In this document: positions 16,797 through 27,883 of the stretch, in pieces
Layout: every line of letters starts with the position of its first letter
How positions within the stretch are numbered: position 1 is the first letter of the stretch
Assembly (NCBI RefSeq): GCF_900113935.1
Contig: NZ_FORF01000010.1
Location: 91,464 to 155,463, forward strand
Source of the DNA: Aquamicrobium aerolatum DSM 21857
Lineage (GTDB): Bacteria; Pseudomonadota; Alphaproteobacteria; Rhizobiales; Rhizobiaceae
Direction of reading: 5' to 3'
Length of the DNA stretch: 64,000 nucleotides
Made by a program: the position numbers and the translations under genes
Notes under the pieces: model-generated
Told to the model about the DNA's origin: nothing
Database searches by the model: none
The model's input: the letters and a program-made list of their open reading frames with translations, nothing else

Positions 16797-17825
16797 ATGA
16801 AAAAGCTAGTAACGGGAATCGTGGGCTCGGCGGCGTTGCTGATGTCGGCGTCTGTCGGCTCGGCAGCAACTCTCGATGATGTGAAGGCCAAGGGCGAGGT
16901 CGCCTGCGGTGTGCACACCGGGCTTGCCGGCTTCGCCGCGCCGGACGATCAGGGCAATTGGAAGGGCTTCGACGCTGACTTCTGTCGCGCTGTGGCCGCC
17001 GCCGTATTCGGTGATGCGTCGAAGGTGAAGTTTGTTCCGACGAACGCAACGGAGCGCTTTACCGCGCTGCAGTCAGGCGAAATCGACCTGCTCGCACGTA
17101 ACACGACGTGGACCCTCAGCCGTGATACGTCGCTGGGTTTCAACTTCACTGGCGTCAACTACTATGACGGCCAGGGCTTCATGATCAACGCGCAGAAGCT
17201 GCCGGGAATCAATTCCGCGCTGCAGCTGTCCGGGGCCGCTGTCTGCGTGCAGACGGGAACGACCACCGAACTCAATCTGGCGGACTATTTCCGTGCCAAC
17301 AACATGGAATACAATCCGGTCGTGTTCCAGGGCTTCGACGAGACCAACGCCGCTTACGAAGCAGGCCGTTGCGACGCCTACACCACTGACCAGTCCGGCC
17401 TTTATGCGCTGCGTCTGACGCTTGCCAATCCAGACGAGCACGTCGTTCTGCCAGAAATCATCTCCAAGGAGCCTCTCGGGCCGGCAGTCCGCCAGGGTGA
17501 CGACCAGTGGTTCGACATCGTCAAGTGGACGCTGTTCGCGATGATCCAGGCTGAAGAGCTTGGCATCACCCAGGCCAACGTCGAAGAGATGAAGGGTTCC
17601 GACAATCCGGAGATCAAGCGCGTTCTCGGCCAGGAGCCAGAGTCGAAAATCGGTTCGATGCTCGGCCTCGAAAACGACTGGATCGTGAAAGTCGTGGGCG
17701 GCGTCGGTAATTACGGCGAAGTGTTCGAGCGCAATATCGGTCAGGAGAGCCCGCTGAAGATCGCGCGCGGCCTGAACCAGCTCTGGACCAAGGGCGGCGT
17801 CCAGTACGCACCGCCGGTCCGCTAA
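16797..17825 (+). CDS. aapJ: General L-amino acid ABC transporter substrate-binding protein AapJ
   Basis: Periplasmic binding protein of the broad-range amino-acid importer AapJQMP. The 342-aa protein has a Sec signal peptide with predicted cleavage after GSA at 23, then the family start TLDDVKAKGEVACGVHTGL and the type 2 periplasmic fold. ATG 16797 is preferred to the in-frame GTG at 16791. It is the first gene of the operon and is separated from aapQ by a 155-base gap with a strong hairpin (17865), an arrangement that usually keeps the binding protein more abundant than the membrane subunits. Confidence 0.96.
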   Translation: MKKLVTGIVGSAALLMSASVGSAATLDDVKAKGEVACGVHTGLAGFAAPDDQGNWKGFDADFCRAVAAAVFGDASKVKFVPTNATERFTALQSGEIDLLARNTTWTLSRDTSLGFNFTGVNYYDGQGFMINAQKLPGINSALQLSGAAVCVQTGTTTELNLADYFRANNMEYNPVVFQGFDETNAAYEAGRCDAYTTDQSGLYALRLTLANPDEHVVLPEIISKEPLGPAVRQGDDQWFDIVKWTLFAMIQAEELGITQANVEEMKGSDNPEIKRVLGQEPESKIGSMLGLENDWIVKVVGGVGNYGEVFERNIGQESPLKIARGLNQLWTKGGVQYAPPVR

Positions 17826-17864
17826 GGCGGCCTGCGACGCGCACAAACGGCGCGCATAATCTTG

Positions 17865-17897
17865 GTGCATCGGGACCGGCTTTTGGTTCCGATGCAC
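17865..17897 (+). terminator. Hairpin between aapJ and aapQ (partial terminator or stabilising stem)
   Basis: Arms GTGCATCGGGACC (17865-17877) and GGTTCCGATGCAC (17885-17897) pair over 13 positions with a 7-base loop. No T-run follows, so full termination is unlikely; a 3'-end-stabilising or attenuating hairpin after the aapJ message is the best reading. Confidence 0.7.
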
Positions 17898-17980
17898 TGA
17901 AACTACCTGGCTAGGCCAACAAAAAATTCGGAAGAACGGGAGACGCATGTACGTTTTCCGCACCGAACAAGGGGAACTAC

Positions 17981-19171
17981 ATGGCATCTCAGGACACGCT
18001 CCACGCGAGCGATCCCGCTCGTGTTTCCTGGATGAATGATCCCAAAATAAGGGGCATCATTTTTCAGGTACTTGTCGTCGCCATCCTTTCTGCGGCGATA
18101 TACTGGATATGGGGAAACACGGTAGAAAACTTGCGCCGCGCGAACATCTCGTCGGGCTATGGTTTTCTGAACGGGCGTAGCGGGTTCGATGTGTCGCAGT
18201 CGTTGATCCATTTCAACGCTGACTCAACATTCGGGCGAGCTCTCATCGTCGGGTTGCTCAACACCGTGCTAGTTGCGGTCGTTGGTGTGATAACAGCTAC
18301 GATTCTTGGCTTTCTCATTGGCATCGGTCGCCTGTCGGGGAACTGGCTGATTGCCAAGATTTGCATGATCTACGTGGAAATTTTCCGCAATATTCCGCCG
18401 CTTCTTGTCATTTTCTTCTGGTATCTGGGCGTTTTGTCGGTGCTTCCAGCACCACGCGACAGTATCGGGCTTCCCTTCGGCTCCTATCTCAACAGCCGCG
18501 GTTTCTTTTTGCCAAAAGCGATATGGGAAGAGGGCGCCTGGCTTATTCCGGCAGCGCTTGTCGTGGCGATCATCGCGATATTCGCCATTGCGCGGTGGTC
18601 CTACCGACGCCAGATGAAAACGGGACAACGCTTCCCGGTACTTCTGACAGCACTGGTGCTTATCCTTGGGCTGCCGACTTTGGCGACGCTGGCGGCAGGA
18701 GTTCCGTTCACGTTTGAATATCCGCAACAGGGGGCATTCAATCTGACAGGCGGATCGCAGATCAAACCTGAATTTCTGTCGCTCTATCTGGCCTTGTCAT
18801 TCTACACGGCAGCTTTCATCGCAGAGATTGTGCGGGCGGGCATTCTGGGTGTGAGCCGGGGCCAGACAGAGGCAGCAAATGCGCTCGGACTTCGAGCCGG
18901 CCCGACGCTCCGCCTAGTCGTGGTGCCGCAAGCCATGCGCATCATTATTCCTCCGCTCACCAGCCAGTATCTCAACCTGACGAAGAACTCGTCACTGGCA
19001 GTGTTCGTTGGCTACCCGGACCTGGTGCAGATCGGTCAGACGACGATGAACCAGACCGGGCAGGCGATCGAGGTCGTGTCGATCTGGATGCTGATCTATC
19101 TCGGACTAAGCCTGTCCATGTCGCTGTTCATGAACTGGTTCAACGATCGCATGGCGTTGGTGGAGAGGTAA
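17981..19171 (+). CDS. aapQ: General L-amino acid ABC transporter permease AapQ
   Basis: First inner-membrane subunit of the Aap importer, 396 aa. It has a long N-terminal region with one membrane segment and the binding-protein-dependent transport permease domain, containing the EAA loop [20 protein letters not shown] near residues 305-325 that contacts AapP. It is followed by aapM after 1 base, with GGAGAGG just ahead as ribosome binding site. Family length is typical for AapQ, which is longer than other polar amino-acid permeases. Confidence 0.95.
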   Translation: MASQDTLHASDPARVSWMNDPKIRGIIFQVLVVAILSAAIYWIWGNTVENLRRANISSGYGFLNGRSGFDVSQSLIHFNADSTFGRALIVGLLNTVLVAVVGVITATILGFLIGIGRLSGNWLIAKICMIYVEIFRNIPPLLVIFFWYLGVLSVLPAPRDSIGLPFGSYLNSRGFFLPKAIWEEGAWLIPAALVVAIIAIFAIARWSYRRQMKTGQRFPVLLTALVLILGLPTLATLAAGVPFTFEYPQQGAFNLTGGSQIKPEFLSLYLALSFYTAAFIAEIVRAGILGVSRGQTEAANALGLRAGPTLRLVVVPQAMRIIIPPLTSQYLNLTKNSSLAVFVGYPDLVQIGQTTMNQTGQAIEVVSIWMLIYLGLSLSMSLFMNWFNDRMALVER

Positions 19172-19172
19172 T

Positions 19173-20330
19173 ATGCAAGAACATGACCTCTCCTTTGTCC
19201 GCGCTGAAATGGTGCTTGCTCAGGCAGCACCATCACGAGAGCGAGGGCTGACAGCCTGGCTGCGCAAGAACATGTTCGCGTCAGTCACCGACACCATTCT
19301 GACGCTTCTTGGGCTGTTCCTGATTGCATGGTTCCTTCCCGGATTTCTGCGCTGGGCGTTCGTTGATGCGCAATGGACGGGCGCAGACCGGACCGTGTGC
19401 GCAACAGCTAGCCAGGGTGGCGTTCAACCCGACGGCTGGAGCGGTGCGTGCTGGGCATTCGTCAATGCGAAGTTCGCGCAGTTCATGTACGGGCGCTACA
19501 CGTTGTCCGAGCGGTGGCGGGTCGACCTGACCGCTATTCTGTTCGTGCTGCTTCTGGTTCCGCTGCTGATTCCGCGCTTTCCCCGCAAGGGTCTGAATGC
19601 GATCCTTCTTTTCCTCGTTTTTCCGTTCGTTGCATTCTTCCTGCTTGTGGGCGGCTATTTTGGCCTGCGTTATGTGCCGACAACCGAGTGGGGCGGATTG
19701 CTGGTCACGATGGTTCTTTCCATCGTCGGCATTGCAATTTCCCTTCCGTTCGGAATCGTGCTTGCGCTTGGCCGACGCTCGCAGATGCCGGCGATCAAGC
19801 TGATCTGCGTGATCTTCATTGAGGTGGTTCGCGGCGTTCCGCTTGTGACAGTGCTGTTCCTTGCGAGTGTGATGCTTCCGCTGTTCATGCCCGCAGGCAT
19901 GACATTTGACCGTTTCCTGCGGGCGCTGGTCGGCGTTGTCCTGTTCGCGTCCGCATATATGGCGGAGGTGGTGCGCGGCGGATTGCAGGCCATGCCAAAG
20001 GGCCAGTACGAGGGCGCGGATTCACTGGGTCTGAGCTATTGGCAGAAAATGAACCTGATCATTCTGCCGCAGGCGCTGAAGCTGGTCATCCCTGGTATCG
20101 TGAATACCTTTATCGGGTTGTTCAAGGACACCAGCCTTGTTTACATCATCGGTATGTTCGATCTTCTCGGCATCGTGCGACAGAATTTCACCGACGCAAA
20201 CTGGGCGAGCGCGCAGACGCCAATGTCTGGATTGTTGTTCGCTGGTTTTGTGTTCTGGATCTTCTGTTTCGGAATGTCGCGATACTCGATCTACATGGAG
20301 CGAAGGCTTGATACCGGACAGCGAAGTTAA
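19173..20330 (+). CDS. aapM: General L-amino acid ABC transporter permease AapM
   Basis: Second inner-membrane subunit of the Aap importer, 385 aa, forming the heterodimeric channel with AapQ. It has several predicted membrane helices and the EAA loop [20 protein letters not shown] near residues 280-300. The C-terminal end [15 protein letters not shown] is typical of AapM. Translation is probably coupled to aapQ (1-base gap). A 65-base gap precedes aapP. Confidence 0.95.
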   Translation: MQEHDLSFVRAEMVLAQAAPSRERGLTAWLRKNMFASVTDTILTLLGLFLIAWFLPGFLRWAFVDAQWTGADRTVCATASQGGVQPDGWSGACWAFVNAKFAQFMYGRYTLSERWRVDLTAILFVLLLVPLLIPRFPRKGLNAILLFLVFPFVAFFLLVGGYFGLRYVPTTEWGGLLVTMVLSIVGIAISLPFGIVLALGRRSQMPAIKLICVIFIEVVRGVPLVTVLFLASVMLPLFMPAGMTFDRFLRALVGVVLFASAYMAEVVRGGLQAMPKGQYEGADSLGLSYWQKMNLIILPQALKLVIPGIVNTFIGLFKDTSLVYIIGMFDLLGIVRQNFTDANWASAQTPMSGLLFAGFVFWIFCFGMSRYSIYMERRLDTGQRS

Positions 20331-20395
20331 GGCCTCGCCGGTGTGCGCCCGGATAAAAATCAAAGAAAAAGGCCAAAGTGCCAAAGGGGTTTGTC

Positions 20396-21199
20396 ATGGC
20401 TGTTGAAAACGCCGTTTCCGCCGAACAGATCGCAGTAGACCGGTCGAGGATGCAAGTTTCGTCCACCGACGTGGCGATTGAAATCCAGAACATGCACAAG
20501 TGGTATGGCGACTTCCACGTGCTGAAGGACATCAATCTGCGCGTGATGAGCGGAGAGCGCATCGTGGTGTGCGGGCCATCCGGCTCCGGAAAATCGACGA
20601 TGATCCGTTGCATCAACCGGCTGGAAGAGCATCAGAAGGGGAAGATCATTGTCGATGGGAAGGAACTGACGGGCGATCTGAAGAAGATCGACGAGGTCCG
20701 CCGCGAAGTCGGCATGGTCTTCCAGCACTTCAATCTTTTCCCGCATCTCACCATTCTGGAAAACTGCACCCTGGCTCCAATCTGGGTTCGCAAGATTCCA
20801 AAGCGTCAGGCGGAAGAGATCGCCATGCACTATCTGGAGCGGGTGAAGATTCCGGAGCAAGCCAACAAATATCCCGGCCAGCTTTCAGGCGGGCAGCAGC
20901 AGCGCGTGGCTATTGCTCGTTCGCTGTGCATGAAGCCCAAGATCATGCTGTTTGACGAACCGACATCGGCTCTCGACCCTGAAATGGTCAAGGAAGTTCT
21001 GGAGACGATGGTGGGACTGGCTGAGGAGGGGATGACGATGATTTGCGTCACCCACGAAATGGGCTTCGCCCGCCAGGTTGCCAACCGCGTGATTTTCATG
21101 GATCAGGGGCAAATCGTCGAGCAGAACACGCCGAACGAATTCTTCGATAATCCGCAGCATGAGCGTACGCGTCTATTCCTCAGCCAGATCCTGCACTGA
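20396..21199 (+). CDS. aapP: General L-amino acid ABC transporter ATP-binding protein AapP
   Basis: ATPase subunit of the Aap importer, 267 aa. Walker [10 protein letters not shown] is at 60-68, the signature LSGGQQQR near 163-170, Walker B IMLFDEP near 182-188, and the H-loop is in [11 protein letters not shown]. The start at 20396 follows AAAGGGG with a 7-base spacer and is preferred to a GTG six codons upstream. The first ~25 residues are an extension before the ABC core. Last gene of aapJQMP; a stem-loop follows the stop. Confidence 0.96.
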   Translation: MAVENAVSAEQIAVDRSRMQVSSTDVAIEIQNMHKWYGDFHVLKDINLRVMSGERIVVCGPSGSGKSTMIRCINRLEEHQKGKIIVDGKELTGDLKKIDEVRREVGMVFQHFNLFPHLTILENCTLAPIWVRKIPKRQAEEIAMHYLERVKIPEQANKYPGQLSGGQQQRVAIARSLCMKPKIMLFDEPTSALDPEMVKEVLETMVGLAEEGMTMICVTHEMGFARQVANRVIFMDQGQIVEQNTPNEFFDNPQHERTRLFLSQILH

Positions 21200-21222
21200 G
21201 AACGCGTGACCATCGCACAACG

Positions 21223-21249
21223 AATGGCGGGCCTGAGGCTCGCCATTTG
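21223..21249. terminator. Stem-loop between convergent aapP and FAD monooxygenase
   Basis: AATGGCGGGCC (21223-21233) pairs with GGCTCGCCATT (21237-21247) over 11 positions including one G-T, with a 3-base loop. Only a short T-run follows on either strand. It lies between convergent genes and can serve both. Confidence 0.65.
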
Positions 21250-21252
21250 CTT

Positions 21253-22452
21253 TCAGAGTGCCGGTTCTTTCCAGCCGTAAAGCCAGTCCATGTCGGCGGC
21301 CAGAGATTGCGGTGGCCGCAAGGACAGCACGATATCCCGTCCAAGCGCAATTGGACCTGCCGCATTCCAGGCGAAGCGATTGAACGCACCGCGCCTTGCT
21401 GCATGGAGGACACGCGGGATTCGCGCTGCCTTGAATGCGCGCAAAGCGGTCATCCGGTCTTGCGGGTGGCGGGCCAGCATGTCGGCGAGGACAGCGGCAT
21501 CTTCAATCGCCATCGCCGCACCTTGCGCTGCAAATGGCGTCATTGCATGAGCGGCGTCACCGACCAGAACGACGCCATCCGGCGAAATCCATTCGCCGTC
21601 AGGCCGCACCTGATGCAGTGGCCATGTCGTCCAGGGACCGGCAGAGCGGATCAGTTCGAGAACCCGTGAATCTGCACCACGCATCAGCTGTGTCAGCTCT
21701 TCCGGGTTTCCGACATTCGCCCAGCGCTCGGCAGACGGAGGACCTTTGGCGAGCACGACCAGATTGATCAGTTCGCCACAACGCAAGGGATAGGCGACCA
21801 GATGGAAATGCGGACTCAAAAGGGTTGTGACGCGATCTGCGGCCGGCTTCCAGATATCAGGAGACGTGGATCTGTCGACCACGGCGCGCCAAGCCAGATA
21901 ACCACTGTACTGGCCCGCCTCTGCGCCCCCGATCTGCTTTCGAAGGGTTGACCATACGCCGTCGGCAGCCACGATCAGATCGAAATCGTCTCGTCGGACT
22001 TCATCGCCGCTTTGCGACGTCAGGTTGATGCGTCCACCAGGCGCATAGCTGGAAACCAGCATGCCAGTATGAAGTGCAATGGACGGATTGGCGTTGACCG
22101 CGGCAAGCAGCGCCTGCTGCAAATCGGCTCTGTGAACGGTCAGGTAGGGCGCGCCCCAGCGCTGCTGGGCAGCATCGCCGAGTGGAACGCTTGCTACCTT
22201 GCGCAGACTATTGGCGCGCAGCAATTCTATTGCCTGTGGCCGGACCGCGACGTCATTGAGCTGAGACAAGACGCCAAGGCGACGAAGGATGTGCGTTGCG
22301 TTCGGAGAAAGCTGTAGTCCGGCGCCAACTTCCTCGACCTTCGGCGAGCGCTCGAAGAGCTCGACTGAAAAGCCTCGGACCGCAAGCGTCAGCGCAGATG
22401 TCAGACCGGCAATGCCAGCCCCTGCGATGGCAATGCGCCTCGCACGGTTCAT
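21253..22452 (-). CDS. FAD-dependent monooxygenase (aromatic hydroxylase type)
   Basis: 399-aa class A flavoprotein monooxygenase of the salicylate/3-hydroxybenzoate hydroxylase family. It has the dinucleotide fold GAGIAG at 11-16, the ERSP motif after strand 2, the DG motif AADGVW near 165-170, and the GD motif LVGDAAHAMTPFAAQG near 292-307. It should use FAD and NAD(P)H to hydroxylate an aromatic substrate, which cannot be named from sequence; no ring-cleavage genes are adjacent. It may be co-transcribed with the upstream zf-CHCC gene (15-base gap). Confidence 0.9.
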   Translation of the reverse strand: MNRARRIAIAGAGIAGLTSALTLAVRGFSVELFERSPKVEEVGAGLQLSPNATHILRRLGVLSQLNDVAVRPQAIELLRANSLRKVASVPLGDAAQQRWGAPYLTVHRADLQQALLAAVNANPSIALHTGMLVSSYAPGGRINLTSQSGDEVRRDDFDLIVAADGVWSTLRKQIGGAEAGQYSGYLAWRAVVDRSTSPDIWKPAADRVTTLLSPHFHLVAYPLRCGELINLVVLAKGPPSAERWANVGNPEELTQLMRGADSRVLELIRSAGPWTTWPLHQVRPDGEWISPDGVVLVGDAAHAMTPFAAQGAAMAIEDAAVLADMLARHPQDRMTALRAFKAARIPRVLHAARRGAFNRFAWNAAGPIALGRDIVLSLRPPQSLAADMDWLYGWKEPAL

Positions 22453-22467
22453 CTGCGCGTCCGCCGG

Positions 22468-22713
22468 TCAGGCCGCCTGCGGGTGGAAGACTGCCCCCTC
22501 GGGCCGGGTCTCGTTCGCCTTCAGCGCGGGATCGTATCGGTAGAGGGTCGAGCAGTAGGGGCAGACCTTCTCCGCGTCATCTCCCATGTCGAGAAAAACA
22601 TGCGGATGATCGAAGGGCGGGTTTGCACCCACGCACATGAATTCCTTGACGCCGATTTCAATGGCCGGATGGCCTGCGTCGTTCTGGAAGTGCGGTATCG
22701 CGTAGCCGGCCAT
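22468..22713 (-). CDS. Zinc-finger (zf-CHCC) domain protein, NDUFS6-like
   Basis: 81-aa protein of the CHCC zinc-finger family related to the C-terminus of complex I subunit NDUFS6. The metal ligands are the Cys in EFMCVGANPPFDHPH, a following His and the CPYC pair near 51-54. The start at 22713 (MAGYAIPHFQNDAG) has a GGGAG ribosome binding site 8 bases upstream and gives the family-typical N-terminus; an in-frame ATG at 22743 is possible. Together with the NDUFS4-like gene at 14673, two accessory complex I-like proteins lie in this stretch. Confidence 0.88.
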   Translation of the reverse strand: MAGYAIPHFQNDAGHPAIEIGVKEFMCVGANPPFDHPHVFLDMGDDAEKVCPYCSTLYRYDPALKANETRPEGAVFHPQAA

Positions 22714-22877
22714 GTGAGAAGCTCCCGGATGCTGCGGTGTCATGCTTAGGCCTGCGTTTGCCGCATCTGGCGCGGCTTTGCAAGTCGCGGATATCAAACT
22801 GTCGTAAAACCGTGTCAGGACGCTCTTGACGTGGTCTGCGGCTGCTGATGCAGTCGCCGCGAAGCATCAGGTGGAAC

Positions 22878-25091
22878 ATGAACGAGTTTAAGCCGGTCAG
22901 CAGCGAGTTTACAGGTCAAATGCAGGCGCTTGCCGCCGCGCCGGATGGAAATCCCGACAGGTTCGTCAATCGCGAGTTCTCGTGGCTTCAGTTTAACCGA
23001 CGGGTGCTGGATGAAGCGCAGAATCCGAACCACCCGCTGCTCGAGCGCGTCCGCTTCCTTTCCATCTCGGCGGCAAACCTTGATGAGTTCTTCATGGTGC
23101 GGGTCGCGGGTCTTGCGGGGCAGGTGCGTGAGGCCATTACCGTGCGTAGCCCTGATGGGCGTACTCCAGAGCAGCAGCTGGACCTGTTGCTGCTGGAGGT
23201 CGCCCGGTTGCAGGAGGACCAGCAGGCCAGCTACGATTCGCTGATGCAGTTGCTGCGCGCGGAGGGGATCGAGATCATTCGTGCCCAGGGTCTGTCACCA
23301 GCAGAACTGGAATGGCTGGAAGACTACTTCATGGAAGCAGTCTTCCCGGTGCTGACGCCTCTTTCCATCGACCCGGCACATCCTTTTCCCTTCATACCGA
23401 ATCTTGGGTTCTCCAAAGCGCTGCAGCTTCGCAATCTGCGCGATGGCGAGGAAATGATTGCGCTGCTGCGCTTGCCCGTGGCGTTGCGCCGCTTTGTCAG
23501 GTTGCCGGATTGCGACGCCATCGTCCGGTTCATCCCGCTGGAAGACGCGGTCAAGTTGTTCATCGGCAAGCTCTTCCCAGGCTATGAGGTCAAGGGTTCG
23601 GGAACGTTCCGTATCATTCGCGACAGCGATATCGAGGTCGAGGAAGAGGCCGAGGATCTCGTTCGCCTCTTTGAAAGCGCGTTGAAGCGCCGGCGGCGTG
23701 GGCAGGTGATCCGCATTGAATTCGATGACGAGATTCCTGAGGCGCTCCGCGATTTTGTGGCAGTGGAACTGGGCGTTGCGGAGGGCCGCATTTCGATCAT
23801 GCATGCCCCCTTGGCGATCAACCAGATCTCGGAAATCGTATCGCTTCCGCGCGATGATCTGAAGTTCGTTCCGTATAATCCGCGCTTTCCAGAACGGATT
23901 CGTGACCGTGGTGGCGATTGTTTCGCGGCAATCGGTGAAAAGGACATCATCGTCCACCACCCATATGAGAGCTTCGACGCGGTGGTGCAGTTTTTGCGCC
24001 AGGCCGCGGTCGATCCGGAAGTGGTGGCGATCAAACAGACGCTTTACCGCACCTCCAACGATAGTCCGATCGTGCGCGCGCTGATCGACGCAGCGGAAGG
24101 CGGCAAGTCGGTCACTGCACTGGTCGAACTCAAGGCGCGGTTCGACGAAGAAGCCAATATCCGCTGGGCGCGTGACCTTGAACGTGCTGGCGTGCAGGTG
24201 GTGTTCGGCTTCATCGAGCTGAAAACCCATGCGAAAATGTCGCTGGTGGTGCGCCGCGAGGATGGCAAGCTACGAAATTATGTCCATCTCGGCACCGGCA
24301 ATTATCATCCGATCACGGCGCGCATCTACACCGACCTGTCCTATTTCACCACCGACGCGGACATTGCGCGCGACGTTGCGCAGGTGTTCAATTTCATCAC
24401 GGGCTATGCCGAGCCTTCACTGGACATGAGGCTGGCGATCTCGCCCTTTACGCTGCGAACCCGACTGCTTGAGCACATCGAGGCTGAAAAGGAGTTTGCC
24501 CGCCGTGGCAAGCCGGCGCAGATATGGATGAAGATGAACTCGCTGGTCGATCCCACTGTGATTGATGCGCTTTACGACGCGAGTCGCGAAGGGGTGGAGA
24601 TTGACCTCGTCGTGCGCGGCATTTGCTGTCTGCGCCCGCAAGTGCCGGGACTATCGGAGAATATCCGGGTCAAGTCGATTGTCGGGCGGTTTCTCGAGCA
24701 CAGCAGGATCTACTGTTTTGGCAATGGCGCCGGTCTGCCTTCCGATGAGGCGATCGTCTACATCGCATCCGCCGACATCATGCCGCGCAACCTGGACAGG
24801 CGGGTCGAAACAATGGTTCCAATCACCAACCCGACTGTGCACGAGCAGGTTTTGGGGCAGATCATGCTCGGAAACATCATGGACAATCAGCAAAGTTTCG
24901 AAGTATTGGCGGATGGAACCTCGCGACGTATGGTACTGGACGAGGGTGAGGAGCCGTTCAACGCGCAGGAATATTTCATGACAAATCCCAGCCTTTCCGG
25001 TCGGGGCGATGCCTTGAAATCCAATGCGCCAAAGCGGATTACCCAGCACAAGCGTCGCAAGAAGACGCATGCGGCAGTGAAGGACGCATGA
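22878..25091 (+). CDS. ppk: Polyphosphate kinase 1
   Basis: Reversible polyphosphate polymerase that extends polyP from ATP, usually membrane-associated. The 737-aa protein shows the N-terminal helical domain ([19 protein letters not shown]), the head domain, and the two phospholipase-D-like C-terminal domains with the autophosphorylated histidine H451 in ELKTHAK. The start at 22878 follows AGGTGG and is preferred to the ATG at 22848. It overlaps ppx by four bases (ATGA), so polymer-making and polymer-degrading enzymes are translated from one message. Confidence 0.96.
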   Translation: MNEFKPVSSEFTGQMQALAAAPDGNPDRFVNREFSWLQFNRRVLDEAQNPNHPLLERVRFLSISAANLDEFFMVRVAGLAGQVREAITVRSPDGRTPEQQLDLLLLEVARLQEDQQASYDSLMQLLRAEGIEIIRAQGLSPAELEWLEDYFMEAVFPVLTPLSIDPAHPFPFIPNLGFSKALQLRNLRDGEEMIALLRLPVALRRFVRLPDCDAIVRFIPLEDAVKLFIGKLFPGYEVKGSGTFRIIRDSDIEVEEEAEDLVRLFESALKRRRRGQVIRIEFDDEIPEALRDFVAVELGVAEGRISIMHAPLAINQISEIVSLPRDDLKFVPYNPRFPERIRDRGGDCFAAIGEKDIIVHHPYESFDAVVQFLRQAAVDPEVVAIKQTLYRTSNDSPIVRALIDAAEGGKSVTALVELKARFDEEANIRWARDLERAGVQVVFGFIELKTHAKMSLVVRREDGKLRNYVHLGTGNYHPITARIYTDLSYFTTDADIARDVAQVFNFITGYAEPSLDMRLAISPFTLRTRLLEHIEAEKEFARRGKPAQIWMKMNSLVDPTVIDALYDASREGVEIDLVVRGICCLRPQVPGLSENIRVKSIVGRFLEHSRIYCFGNGAGLPSDEAIVYIASADIMPRNLDRRVETMVPITNPTVHEQVLGQIMLGNIMDNQQSFEVLADGTSRRMVLDEGEEPFNAQEYFMTNPSLSGRGDALKSNAPKRITQHKRRKKTHAAVKDA

Positions 25092-26599
25092 TTCAAACCT
25101 CGCAAGGCCGCCTTCAGGATCGTCTGCCATTGTCGGTTGTCGATATCGGCTCAAACTCGATTCGCGTCGTCATCTACGAAGGCGTAGCGCGTTCTCCGAC
25201 AGTCCTGTTCAACGAAAAAATGCTTGCCGGACTGGGACGCGGAATTGTCTCGACGGGGCGGCTGGACCCGGACGCGGTTCTGCGTGCTCTTGAAGAATTC
25301 AAGCGCTTCCGTGCCCTGTCGGAGCAGGCGGGCGCGTCCGAGTTGCATGTCATTGCAACGGCGGCGGCGCGCGAAGCCGAAAACGGCATGGATTTCATCC
25401 GCCGCGCGGAAGAGATCTTCGAGGTGCCGATCCACGTTCTTTCCGGGCGCGAAGAGGCCTATTATTCGGCGCTCGGCATTATATCAGGTTTCCACGCCGC
25501 CGATGGCATTGCGGGCGATCTGGGCGGCGGCAGTCTTGAGCTGGTTGACGTCAATGGAAACGAAATTGGCGACAAGATCACGCTGCCGCTTGGCGGGCTG
25601 CGTTTGCAGGACATGGCCAAAGGATCGCCGGCCGATGCATTCAGGATTGCGCAGCGCGAATTGAAACGCGCAAGTTTTCTGGCGGCAGGCGAGGGGCGGA
25701 ATTTTTACTGTGTCGGTGGGACGTGGCGAAACCTGGCGCGGCTTCACATGAGCTCGACAGGCTACCCGCTCAACGTGATGCACAATTATGAGCTGGGTGG
25801 ACCGGGCGCAGAGGAGTTCCTCGTCGAGGTGGCCAGCGGCGACATCTCGAAGATGAAGGGGATCAACCGGGTTTCCAAATCCCGCCGTGGGTTGCTTCCA
25901 TATGGAGCGGCGGTCCTGCTTGCGATCACCCAGGCGATGAAGCCATCACGGATCGTGGTGTCCGCTCTCGGTGTCCGTGAGGGGTTTCTCTACTCGCAAT
26001 TGAGCGACGAGCAAAAAGCTGCCGACCCGCTGATTTCGGCAGCGGAGGAATTGGCACTGCTCCGCTCGAGGTCCGTCACCCACGCACACGAGCTTGCTGC
26101 ATGGACAGGCGAAGCCTTCCGCATGTTTGGTCTGACTGAGAGCGAGGAAGATCGGCGCTACAGGGAGGCAGCGTGCCTGCTGACTGATATCGGCTGGCGT
26201 GCCCATCCCGAATATCGCGGCTCGCAGTCATTGAACATCATTGCGCATGCGTCATTCATCGGCGTCGATCATCCCGGCCGTGCCTTTATCGGGCTGACCA
26301 GTCTCTTCCGACACGAAGGGATCGATGAGGACGTGGTTTCGCCGACGATGCGTGCGCTGGCTGGTCCGCATCATCTGGAGCGTGCGCGCATCCTGGGCGC
26401 CTTGCTGCGGGTTGTCTATCTGTTCTCGGCGTCGATGCCGGGCATGATGCCGATGCTCAAATGGAGACGAGTCGGCGATGGCTTCCAGATGGTCGTGCCC
26501 GCCAGTCACGCCGGCCTGATGGGCGAGCGGCCAAACGGACGGATGGCGCAGCTCGCAAAGGTGCTGGGCTGCCCCATCACGATCGTTGTCGGGGATTAA
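25088..26599 (+). CDS. ppx: Exopolyphosphatase / Ppx-GppA phosphatase family protein
   Basis: 503-aa phosphatase of the ASKHA fold that removes terminal phosphates from polyphosphate and may hydrolyse pppGpp. Phosphate 1 motif [12 protein letters not shown] at 17-28 and phosphate 2 motif [11 protein letters not shown] near 142-152 are intact, followed by the Ppx-specific C-terminal helical domain. Its start overlaps the ppk stop. It converges on rnd with a 66-base gap that contains a weak inverted repeat (AAGCGGC at 26598-26604 with GCCGCTT at 26621-26627). Confidence 0.94.
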   Translation: MIQTSQGRLQDRLPLSVVDIGSNSIRVVIYEGVARSPTVLFNEKMLAGLGRGIVSTGRLDPDAVLRALEEFKRFRALSEQAGASELHVIATAAAREAENGMDFIRRAEEIFEVPIHVLSGREEAYYSALGIISGFHAADGIAGDLGGGSLELVDVNGNEIGDKITLPLGGLRLQDMAKGSPADAFRIAQRELKRASFLAAGEGRNFYCVGGTWRNLARLHMSSTGYPLNVMHNYELGGPGAEEFLVEVASGDISKMKGINRVSKSRRGLLPYGAAVLLAITQAMKPSRIVVSALGVREGFLYSQLSDEQKAADPLISAAEELALLRSRSVTHAHELAAWTGEAFRMFGLTESEEDRRYREAACLLTDIGWRAHPEYRGSQSLNIIAHASFIGVDHPGRAFIGLTSLFRHEGIDEDVVSPTMRALAGPHHLERARILGALLRVVYLFSASMPGMMPMLKWRRVGDGFQMVVPASHAGLMGERPNGRMAQLAKVLGCPITIVVGD

Positions 26600-26665
26600 G
26601 CGGCGGCGTCTTTTCGATCTGCCGCTTCAATCATCCCATCCGCGTTCAGGCAGGGTGCCTGATAT

Positions 26666-27832
26666 TCAGCTGGTCGGGTCGTTTGGCGCGAAAGCCTTGA
26701 TCTTGCGCTTGTCGAACTTGAGCGCGATCTCGCCACGCACCAATGCGAGCGCGCGATCGCCGAAGACCTCTCTGCGCCAGCCCTGCATGGCAGGAATCAC
26801 GGCATCTTCGCCTTTGGCTGCGATCTTTTCGATGTCGGCGGACGAGGCCAGCACCTTAGGCGCAACGCCATACTCTTCGGCAACAAGCTTCAGGAAGACT
26901 TTCAGCAGTTCTGCCGCCGCGCTCGTGCCTTCTGGCTGCTGAACATGCTTGGGCAATTTCGGCAGGTCTTCCTTTGGAATCTGGAGCGCGTTGTTCACGA
27001 CTGCCAGCAATGATGTCGCGGTGGACGAACGCTCCCACCCTTTGGGAACTGTCCTCAGGCGCGCCAGAGCCTCAGCGGTAGCCGGAGCCTGCTGTGCAAT
27101 CTCGAAGAGCGCGTCGTCCTTGATCACCCGCCCGCGCGGCACGTCACGCTCGCGTGCTTCACGCTCACGCCATGCGGCGATTGCCTGCAGGATCGCCAAC
27201 TCCTGCGGCTTCTTCACGCGCATCTTGAGGCGTCGCCACGCATCGTCCGGGTGCGGGTCATAGGTTTCGACGGCAGTCAGCAGGCCCATTTCTTCGTTGA
27301 GCCAATGCGCACGGTTTTCGCGCTTCAACTGCTCATTGAGATGCTTGTAGACGTCGATGAGGTAGGTCACGTCGGCAAGCGCATATTCGAGCTGCTTGTC
27401 CGAGAGAGGGCGATGGCGCCAGTCGGTGAAGCGCGACGATTTGTCGAGACGCGTTCCGGTGATCTTCTGGACGAGCTGGTCGTAGGAGACGCTGTCGCCG
27501 AAACCGCACACCATGGCGGCCACCTGCGTGTCGAAAACCGGGTGCGGGATGAAGCCGCCGAGATGGAAGACGATCTCGATGTCCTGCCGCGCGGCGTGGA
27601 AAACCTTGACCGTGGTTTCGTCCTTCATCAGCTTGAAGAAGGGTGCAAGGTCCAGCCCCGGCGCGAGTGGATCGATCAGCGCAGTCGCGTCAGGACTGGC
27701 AAGCTGGATCAGGCAGAGCACCGGCCAAAAAGTTGTTTCACGGATGAACTCGGTGTCGATGGTGACGAAATCGGATCGTCCGAGTGTTTCGATGACGGCT
27801 TCAAGCTCGTCCTGAGTGGTGATTAGCTGCAT
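26666..27832 (-). CDS. rnd: Ribonuclease D
   Basis: 3'-5' exoribonuclease for tRNA 3'-end trimming, 388 aa. DEDDy exonuclease motifs are visible: Exo I TIDTEF near 24-29, Exo II FHAARQDIEIV near 78-88, and Exo III QLEYALADVTYL near 149-160. Two HRDC-like domains follow (WREREARERDVPRGRVIKDD and the C-terminal part). It is convergent with ppk-ppx and 51 bases downstream of an MFS gene on the same strand. Confidence 0.95.
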   Translation of the reverse strand: MQLITTQDELEAVIETLGRSDFVTIDTEFIRETTFWPVLCLIQLASPDATALIDPLAPGLDLAPFFKLMKDETTVKVFHAARQDIEIVFHLGGFIPHPVFDTQVAAMVCGFGDSVSYDQLVQKITGTRLDKSSRFTDWRHRPLSDKQLEYALADVTYLIDVYKHLNEQLKRENRAHWLNEEMGLLTAVETYDPHPDDAWRRLKMRVKKPQELAILQAIAAWREREARERDVPRGRVIKDDALFEIAQQAPATAEALARLRTVPKGWERSSTATSLLAVVNNALQIPKEDLPKLPKHVQQPEGTSAAAELLKVFLKLVAEEYGVAPKVLASSADIEKIAAKGEDAVIPAMQGWRREVFGDRALALVRGEIALKFDKRKIKAFAPNDPTS

Positions 27833-27883
27833 CTAGCTTCTTTTTTCGGCAATAAGTCTCCATTTCAGCCACAGCTGCCGACG

